DNA of 10,408 bases from Propionibacteriaceae bacterium (lineage in GTDB: Bacteria > Actinomycetota > Actinomycetes > Propionibacteriales > Propionibacteriaceae): positions 1-10,408 of the forward strand of contig JAUNRO010000093.1 of the NCBI GenBank assembly GCA_030544185.1. The letters are read 5' to 3'. A model generated the notes under the pieces. The model made no database searches. It had not been told where the DNA came from and was given only the letters and a program-made list of their open reading frames with translations. Shown here piece by piece: positions 5,976-10,408 of this stretch. Positions within the stretch are counted from its first letter, which is position 1. Each line of letters starts with the position of its first letter. The position numbers and the translations under genes were made by a program.

Positions 5976-6947
5976 ATGACCGACCTAGAGATTCGCCCGG
6001 CACGGCCCGAGGATGACGATCCGGTTCAGGAGCTGTTCCGGGCCTCCCTCGGCCGGAAGCCGGAGGACCCCAACGAGGCGCTCTTCGCGTGGAAGCACCG
6101 GGCGAACACCTTCGGCGAGTCACCCGCCTGGGTGGCGGTCGACGGTGATCGCATCGTGGGCTATCGGACCTTCATGCGCTGGCGGTTCGTCGACGACGAG
6201 GGCACGACCTCGAGCGCGGTGCGGGCGGTGGACACCGTCACCTCGCCCGACTGTCAGGGCCGCGGCATCTTCCGGCGGCTGACCCTGAACGCCGTCGCCG
6301 AGCTCACCCTGGCCGGCGATCGCATGGTCTTCAACACCCCGAACGACCAGAGCCGGCCGGGCTATCTCAAGATGGGCTGGAGCGTGGTGCGCCACCTGCC
6401 GGTGGGCCTGCTGCCGGCCGGCCCGGCCGGCGCGCGGCGGATGCTGACCTCCAGGGTGCCCGCCAAGCTCTGGTCGGAGCCCATCCGTGCCGGGCTGCCG
6501 GCCCGGGAACTGCTCGCGGACCGCACTGCTGCGGAGCAGCTCCTGTGCCACGCCCCGACCAAGGGCTTCCGGACCGACCGGACGCCGGACTATCTGGCCT
6601 GGCGCACGTCCCTGGAGCAGCTTCACTATCGAGTCCTGCCGGTGTCTGCCGCCGATCTCGCCGAGGGCGGCATCGTGTTCCGGGTCCGCCGACGCGGCGA
6701 CGCGTTGGAGGCAGCGGTGATCGAGCAGCTGGTGCCCGACTGGAAGACCGGAGCCAAGCTCCTCACCAGGCTCCTGAAGGAGACCGGAGCCGATTATGCG
6801 ATCGGCCTGCGGACCGGGCCCGCGGCGGGCCTCCTGCCGATGCCGCTGCCGGGCTTCGGCCCCATCCTCACCACCCGGCCGCTGGCCGGTTCTCCGCCCG
6901 CCGTCCGCGATTGGACGCTGACCCTGGGGGACATCGAGCTGTTCTGA
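5976..6947 (+). CDS. GNAT-family acetyltransferase, long polysaccharide-locus type
   Basis: A 323-residue protein with a GNAT fold in its first half. The acetyl-CoA pyrophosphate-binding loop is CQGRGIF (93-99), preceded by the usual strand (VRAVDTVTSPD) and followed by SRPGYLKMGW (126-135), the typical last strand and helix of GNAT enzymes. The second half (about 200-323) contains TPDYLAWR and a further alpha/beta region (about 245-295), and may be a second, degenerate GNAT unit. Long GNATs of this kind occur in exopolysaccharide clusters, where I infer acylation of an amino sugar. The acceptor is unknown. I chose ATG 5976 because AGGAGA lies 9 bases upstream and IRPARPEDD is the standard beginning of the fold. 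The upstream in-frame ATG at 5925 would add an Arg-rich, unconserved-looking stretch. The phosphatase follows after 10 bases, so the two genes are probably co-transcribed. Confidence 0.85.
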   Translation: MTDLEIRPARPEDDDPVQELFRASLGRKPEDPNEALFAWKHRANTFGESPAWVAVDGDRIVGYRTFMRWRFVDDEGTTSSAVRAVDTVTSPDCQGRGIFRRLTLNAVAELTLAGDRMVFNTPNDQSRPGYLKMGWSVVRHLPVGLLPAGPAGARRMLTSRVPAKLWSEPIRAGLPARELLADRTAAEQLLCHAPTKGFRTDRTPDYLAWRTSLEQLHYRVLPVSAADLAEGGIVFRVRRRGDALEAAVIEQLVPDWKTGAKLLTRLLKETGADYAIGLRTGPAAGLLPMPLPGFGPILTTRPLAGSPPAVRDWTLTLGDIELF

Positions 6948-6957
6948 ACGGAGGACC

Positions 6958-7566
6958 GTGCTCGCCGAGCCGCTGAACGTGTTGTTCGTCTGCACCGCGA
7001 ATATCTCGCGCTCTCCCTTCGCCGAGCGCCTGGCCCGGATGCTGCTCGGCGATGCCCCCGTGGCGGTCGCCAGTGCGGGCATCCCCGGAGTCCCCGGTCG
7101 GGCGATGGACCCCCAGCTGGTCGCCGAGCTGGTCCAGCGTGGCGGTGACGGATCGGGCCACGTCAGCCGCTGCCTCGACGAGGACCTCCTCGATTGGGCG
7201 GACCTCGTGCTGACGTTCGAGTACGCCCACCACCTGCGCATTCTCGATCATTGGCCGGCCCGGACCGACCACGTGTTCGCGCTGAGGCAGTTCGCCCAAG
7301 CGGTGTCCGAGATCGATCGGGCGCCGTTGCCGGCCGCAGAGTTGGTCGCAACGGTTCGCGAGGTCGGCGGGACCAATTCGATGGGCTGGGATATCGACGA
7401 CCCCTATGGTCGGGGGCGCCGCGCCGCTCGGGTCGCAGCTCAGCAGATCGGGGCTGCGGTCGAGACGATCGTCACCCGGCTGACCGGTGCGGCCGTGGCC
7501 GAGCCCGTCCCGCCTCCGGAGCCATCCTGGCGGCGCTGGCGAGCCCGACGACAGCCCCGGCGGTGA
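6958..7566 (+). CDS. Low-molecular-weight protein-tyrosine phosphatase
   Basis: A 202-residue cytoplasmic phosphatase. The catalytic P-loop CTANISRS (12-19) fits CX5R(S/T), with Cys12 as nucleophile and Arg18 binding phosphate. The general acid is in DDPY (D148-P149). In Wzc/Wzb and related systems such enzymes remove phosphate from the tyrosine cluster of the kinase, so its probable substrate is the protein at 877-2610. GTG 6958 follows GGAGG (6950-6954) by only 3 bases, a short spacing. The next in-frame GTG at 6979 would leave only four residues before the catalytic Cys, so 6958 is preferred. The catalytic fold should end near residue 172. The last 31 residues are Pro, Trp and Arg rich (PPPEPSWRRWRARRQPRR) and lie entirely within the antisense overlap with the convergent membrane-protein gene, so the tail is probably a late extension. 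Confidence 0.9.
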   Translation: MLAEPLNVLFVCTANISRSPFAERLARMLLGDAPVAVASAGIPGVPGRAMDPQLVAELVQRGGDGSGHVSRCLDEDLLDWADLVLTFEYAHHLRILDHWPARTDHVFALRQFAQAVSEIDRAPLPAAELVATVREVGGTNSMGWDIDDPYGRGRRAARVAAQQIGAAVETIVTRLTGAAVAEPVPPPEPSWRRWRARRQPRR

Positions 7567-8494
7567 CCATCAGCGCTGGGAAATCGAAGATATAGTCGGT
7601 GAACGAGTGCAAGCACAGCGCCGCCAGCGCAGCGGATGCGACCCAGGCGAGCCGAGCCGACACACGGGCCGTGACGAAGAAGCCGGCGCCGAGCAGCGCT
7701 GCGAACAGGATCACGCCGATGAGACCACTCTCTGCGGCCACCTGCAACACCGAGGAGTGCGCGCGGGTCGTGTCCGGATCCTTCGCCAACTCACTGAACT
7801 CCTCGAACGAACCCGGCCCGGAACCCACGAGCGGAGACTGCTTCCAAAGCGCCACGGCATCGCCCCACAGTGTGTGCCGAGCCTCGCTGAGCCCCTGATA
7901 GGCGACCGCCGGCCAGGTCGACAGCGTGGCCATGAACCAGGTCAGCGCAGCGCCCACGGCCGTGAGCCCGGCGCCGATCCCGGCAGGCCACGCGGCCCGG
8001 CGTCCCCATCCAGCAAGAGCCATGATCGTTCCCACGATCAGGAGCACCGACACCCCGACCGCTGCCGTCGACGTGTTGAGGACCGGGATGGCGAGCGCGC
8101 CCAGGGCCACCAGGAGCATGAGCAGCCGAAGAACCAGCCCGGAACTGACCGCCACCACGCAGGCAAGGGCAGCGAGCTGAATGCCCAGGGCTGCGTTCGC
8201 ATTCGCATAGCCGAGTGGTCCGGCCAACGGGCCTCCGCCGGAGGTGATCGTGGACCGCGCCGTGGCCCCCACCGCGAGCGCGAGCAGAGCACCCAGAATC
8301 ACCCGGGGCACCCAACCGGCCAGCCGTCCCACGACGACCCCGACCGCCAGGGCGGCGGGAGCCCACACCATGGGCGAGTCGATGGGGAGCGAGTGGTCGG
8401 CGAGCGACGCTGCCGCCCACGTCCAGGCGATGAAGAGCAACGGCAGGATCAACAGCACCCAGTCGTGGCGCTGCAGGCGTTGGAGGAACGACAC
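7472..8494 (-). CDS. O-antigen ligase/polymerase (Wzy/WaaL-type) membrane protein
   Basis: A 340-residue protein with about ten hydrophobic helices, in the cytoplasmic membrane. It matches the O-antigen ligase/polymerase family: LGYANANAALG (94-104), a large loop containing SPLVGSGPGSF (210-220) and AHSSVLQVAAESGLIG (235-250), with H236 at the position of the conserved histidine, then LHSFTDYIFDFPAL (285-298). The family joins undecaprenyl-linked repeats (Wzy) or transfers the finished glycan to an acceptor (WaaL-like, including teichuronic-acid and glycan ligases of Gram-positives). Sequence alone does not separate the two. It is somewhat short for the family. GTG 8494 has either a weak GGTAGG 8 bases upstream or a leaderless start (TAGGTT 6 bases upstream). 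Its 3' end overlaps the phosphatase by 95 bases, including its last helix. Confidence 0.82.
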   Translation of the reverse strand: MSFLQRLQRHDWVLLILPLLFIAWTWAAASLADHSLPIDSPMVWAPAALAVGVVVGRLAGWVPRVILGALLALAVGATARSTITSGGGPLAGPLGYANANAALGIQLAALACVVAVSSGLVLRLLMLLVALGALAIPVLNTSTAAVGVSVLLIVGTIMALAGWGRRAAWPAGIGAGLTAVGAALTWFMATLSTWPAVAYQGLSEARHTLWGDAVALWKQSPLVGSGPGSFEEFSELAKDPDTTRAHSSVLQVAAESGLIGVILFAALLGAGFFVTARVSARLAWVASAALAALCLHSFTDYIFDFPALMVTAGAVVGLASAARMAPEAGRARPRPHRSAG

Positions 8495-8558
8495 GCCGGG
8501 AACCTACCACCCGTTGGGCGGCTCGCAGTTGCAATCGCCGGCGATTAGGCTGCCGCGC
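8495..8558. promoter_or_regulatory. Divergent promoter region with two possible leaderless starts
   Basis: On the + strand TAGGCT (8546-8551) fits the TANNNT -10 pattern and ends 7 bases before ATG 8559. On the - strand TAGGTT (8506 down to 8501) ends 6 bases before GTG 8494. At these distances transcription would begin at or next to each start codon, giving leaderless mRNAs, which are common in actinobacteria. Neither start has a strong Shine-Dalgarno sequence. I see no clear -35 boxes. TTGCAA (8529-8534) lies between them but is badly spaced for both. This is inference from spacing. Confidence 0.4.
8533..8546. promoter_or_regulatory. 14-base perfect palindrome, candidate operator
   Basis: AATCGCCGGCGATT is identical on both strands, centred between 8539 and 8540, and its last base is the first base of the + strand -10 candidate TAGGCT. 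A dimeric repressor bound here would block the HPrK-like gene and might affect the divergent ligase-type gene. The core CGCCGGCG is easy to get by chance in GC-rich DNA, but the AT-containing flanks extend the symmetry. Confidence 0.4.
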
Positions 8559-9551
8559 ATGTCAGCGCCAGTGGTGGAGGTCCTCGGGGAGCACTGGGAG
8601 CTGCCGGACCCCGCCCTGAAGGCGCTCTGGGCCCGCTGCCTGAGTCGCGGTGAGCCGGGGCGTCGCCTGGTGCACGCGGGCACCTCCTATGACTGGACGG
8701 CCGCGGTCACCATGCAGTCGATCGAGGCGCGCGCGGGGGACTGGCTGATGCTGCACGCCGCCGGCGTGAGCGGCGCGGACGGTGCCGTCGCGGCCCTGGT
8801 CGCTGCGAGCGGGACCGGGAAGTCGACCGCGGCCCGCACATTGTGCCGCGGTGATTTCGGCTATGTCACCGACGAGACGGTCGCCGTGCGTGCCGACCAC
8901 AGCGTCGTGCCTTTCCCGAAACCCATCGCCGTGATCCCTGCCCCGGGTGCGGGCAAGGTGGAGCTGGGCCCGGACGCCCTGGGCCTGCGCCACTGTCCCG
9001 AGCGGCTGCGGCTCGGCGGGCTCATCCTGCTGGAGCGACGCGCGGACGCGGCCGGCGCGGTGGTCGAGCTGCTCGACCTGCTCGACGGGATGGTGGCGGT
9101 CGCACCGCACATCTCGGCGCTGCCTCAGCTGCCGGGAGCGCTGGCCAGGTTTGCCGCCGCGGTCGAGGAAGCCGGCGGCGTCCATCGCGTCACCTATCGG
9201 GAGGCGGCGCAGCTGCCGGAGATCGTGCATCAGGTCCTGGCCGCCGCGCCGGTGTGCTCGGGCTTCCGCCATCATCCAGCGCGCACGGCCGCCGCGCGCC
9301 CCGGGATCGTGCGGAGCCAGCACCGCGACGCGATCGAGCTGGATGGTGAGGTCCTTGTCCTCGACGGCTCCACCTGTGTGCTGCTGCAGGGAATCGGCAG
9401 CCTGGTCTGGCTGGCCGCGGACGAGCCCCGCACGGTGGAGCAGATCCACGATGTGGTGGTGGCCGCCGCGGGCGAGCATCCCGACGCAGAGCGCCTGGTG
9501 CGCCGGGCCGTATCCGATCTGATGGAGCTCGGCGTCCTGGTGGCCGGCTGA
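8559..9551 (+). CDS. HPr kinase-like P-loop protein fused to a PqqD-like domain
   Basis: 330 residues with two recognisable parts. Residues about 60-130 match the HPr kinase/phosphorylase C-terminal fold: LMLHAAGV (63-70, with H66 where HPrK has its conserved His), the P-loop AASGTGKST (82-90, the first Gly of the Walker motif being Ala), and YVTDE (102-106), the counterpart of the acidic site after the P-loop. Residues about 245-330 (AIELDGEVLVLDG, then the helical LVRRAVSDLMELGVLV) resemble PqqD, a small winged-helix domain that binds leader peptides in RiPP pathways. Similar kinases phosphorylate lasso-peptide precursors, and HPrK/PqqD-like proteins also occur in actinobacterial polysaccharide loci, where their role is not established. 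I see no precursor peptide here. I chose ATG 8559 because upstream in-frame sequence is antisense to the ligase-type gene. The target of the kinase is unknown. Confidence 0.8.
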   Translation: MSAPVVEVLGEHWELPDPALKALWARCLSRGEPGRRLVHAGTSYDWTAAVTMQSIEARAGDWLMLHAAGVSGADGAVAALVAASGTGKSTAARTLCRGDFGYVTDETVAVRADHSVVPFPKPIAVIPAPGAGKVELGPDALGLRHCPERLRLGGLILLERRADAAGAVVELLDLLDGMVAVAPHISALPQLPGALARFAAAVEEAGGVHRVTYREAAQLPEIVHQVLAAAPVCSGFRHHPARTAAARPGIVRSQHRDAIELDGEVLVLDGSTCVLLQGIGSLVWLAADEPRTVEQIHDVVVAAAGEHPDAERLVRRAVSDLMELGVLVAG

Positions 9552-9557
9552 TCCGGG

Positions 9558-9576
9558 CTGACCCGGGCTGGGTCAG
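9558..9576. terminator. Hairpin between convergent genes, possible bidirectional terminator
   Basis: CTGACCC (9558-9564) and GGGTCAG (9570-9576) form a perfect 7-bp stem with a 5-base loop in the 21-base gap between two convergent genes, running into the stop codon of the epimerase (9573-9575). No U-rich tract follows on either strand, so it is not a textbook intrinsic terminator. GC-rich hairpins without U-tracts are often proposed as terminators in actinobacteria. Confidence 0.4.
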
Positions 9577-10408
9577 GCGTACGCCGGGAGGGTGCGGAAC
9601 CAGTCCACGGTTGCCTGCAGGCCGTCGGTGAGCGGCACGGCCTCGATCTCGGGGAAGTGCGCGCGCAGGCGGGAGTTGTCGGCCTGGGAGTCGCGGACGT
9701 CACCGGCGCGGGGCGCGGTGTTCTCGACCTGCGGGCGGAAGCCCAGCGTGTCGCTGAGCAGGTCGATGAGTTTGTTCAACGAGGTGCGGCTGCCGAACGC
9801 CAGGTTCACCGGCTCGAGGTCGGTGACCTGCCGGACCACCGCATCGGTCATCACCCGGGTGAGGGTCCCGATGAAGGTGAAGTCGCGAGTCTGTTCGCCA
9901 TCGCCGTGCACCTGCAGCGGGGTGCCGCTCAGGGCGGCATCGACGAACGCCGGGACCACTGCGGCATACGCATGGCCCGCCGGCTGCAGCGGGCCATAGA
10001 CATTGAAGAACCGGAACGCCAGCACCGGCAGATCGTAGGTGTGGCCGAACGACAGCGCATAGGCCTCGGTCGCCTGCTTGCTCACGGCATAGGGCGAGAT
10101 CGGGGCGGTCCGCATCGTCTCCCGCTTCGGCAGCTCGCGGTTGGCGCCATAGACCGAGGAGGACGAGGCGACGATCACATGGGCGTCGCCGGCGCGACGG
10201 GCTGCCTGCAGGACCTCAAGCGTCCCGGTGGCGTTCGCGTGGTGCGAGGCGAGGGGATCCTTCACCGAGCGGGGGACCGATGGGCGGGCCGCGAGATGGA
10301 CGACCGCCTGAGCACCCTCAAACGCCGCATCCAGCGCCTCGGGATTGAGGATCGTGTCCTCGACGAGCTCGATCCCCGTGCCCTGGAGGTTGTCCCGGTT
10401 GCCGGTGG
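9573..10408 (-). CDS. NAD-dependent epimerase (extended SDR), C-terminal part; UDP-sugar 4-epimerase-like
   Basis: The last 277 residues are present and the frame stays open to the window edge, so the N-terminal GxxGxxG dinucleotide-binding loop is outside. What is visible is classic extended SDR: VVHLAARPSVPRSVKDPL (the segment after the fourth beta-strand), SSSSVYG, the catalytic YAVSK (Tyr codon 10089-10091), FFNVYGPLQPAGHAYAAVVP and HGDGEQTRDFTFI. By recall, this most resembles the WbpP/TviC type of UDP-N-acetylhexosamine or UDP-hexose 4-epimerase. It would supply a galacto-configured sugar nucleotide for the polysaccharide. Substrate choice cannot be fixed from the sequence. The in-frame GTG at 10265 is internal, since conserved sequence continues upstream of it. 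The gene converges on the HPrK-like gene with 21 bases between the stops. Confidence 0.9.
   Translation of the reverse strand, partial: TGNRDNLQGTGIELVEDTILNPEALDAAFEGAQAVVHLAARPSVPRSVKDPLASHHANATGTLEVLQAARRAGDAHVIVASSSSVYGANRELPKRETMRTAPISPYAVSKQATEAYALSFGHTYDLPVLAFRFFNVYGPLQPAGHAYAAVVPAFVDAALSGTPLQVHGDGEQTRDFTFIGTLTRVMTDAVVRQVTDLEPVNLAFGSRTSLNKLIDLLSDTLGFRPQVENTAPRAGDVRDSQADNSRLRAHFPEIEAVPLTDGLQATVDWFRTLPAYA

Noticed and set aside
6120..7241. Open frame of 373 codons on the minus strand
   Set aside because: It runs antisense across both the GNAT and phosphatase genes, whose motifs are clear. Its translation is low-complexity Gly/Arg/Gln-rich.
7487..8548. Open frame of 353 codons on the plus strand
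   Set aside because: It is antisense to the O-antigen ligase-type gene. The translation is Arg/His/Gln-rich, while the minus strand gives ordered membrane helices and family motifs.
8244..8558. N-terminal extension of the HPrK-like gene
   Set aside because: The extension is antisense to the ligase-type gene and reads as Thr/Arg/Pro-rich shadow sequence. ATG 8559 starts the plausible protein.
8562..9479. Open frame of 305 codons on the minus strand
   Set aside because: It is antisense to the HPrK-like gene, which has a P-loop and YVTDE. The antisense product has no motif.
1..10408. CRISPR arrays, tRNA genes, insertion sequences or attachment sites
   Set aside because: I saw no regularly spaced repeats, tRNA-like cloverleaf, transposase gene or terminal repeats. 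The window is filled by polysaccharide genes.

Overview
The window is high-GC DNA (about two-thirds G+C by eye) with GTG starts, tightly packed genes, Arg/Ala-rich proteins and possible leaderless promoters. This points to an actinobacterium. I cannot name a genus; a soil or industrial member of an order such as Propionibacteriales would fit. The content is an exopolysaccharide or capsule locus: chain-length regulator/tyrosine-kinase proteins, a polymerase-like membrane protein, a polysaccharide deacetylase, a glycosyltransferase, an acetyltransferase, a low-molecular-weight tyrosine phosphatase, an O-antigen ligase/polymerase-type protein, an HPr-kinase-like/PqqD-like fusion and a nucleotide-sugar epimerase.

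Layout. Positions 1-4761 (+) form one run: a 5'-truncated Wzz/BY-kinase paralogue with ruined nucleotide-binding motifs (1-780), an intact Wzz/BY-kinase fusion with a tyrosine cluster (877-2610), a membrane protein split by an apparent frameshift (2617-2814 and 2808-3962), and a NodB-type deacetylase (3955-4761). A GT4 glycosyltransferase (4758-5879, -) converges on the deacetylase, and their stop codons share bases. A divergent spacer (5880-5975) leads to a GNAT acetyltransferase (5976-6947, +) and a tyrosine phosphatase (6958-7566, +). The phosphatase overlaps a convergent O-antigen ligase-type gene (7472-8494, -) by 95 bases. A 64-base divergent spacer with a 14-base perfect palindrome separates that gene from the HPrK-like/PqqD-like gene (8559-9551, +). 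A small hairpin then separates it from the 3' part of an epimerase gene (9573-10408, -) that runs off the window. No gene-free stretch exceeds 100 bases. I see no tRNA, rRNA, CRISPR array, insertion sequence or phage gene.

How the genes may work together. The epimerase supplies an activated sugar. The GT4 enzyme adds a sugar on the cytoplasmic side, and the GNAT and deacetylase adjust acyl groups. The two polytopic proteins are candidates for polymerisation and for ligation. The Wzz/BY-kinase and the phosphatase form the usual phosphorylation/dephosphorylation pair that sets chain length and export. No Wzx flippase or initiating phosphoglycosyltransferase is in the window, so the locus must extend beyond it. 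The points most worth a second look are the kinase paralogue that has lost both Walker A and Walker B, the broken polymerase-like gene, the HPrK-like/PqqD-like fusion, and the compact divergent promoter region with its palindrome.
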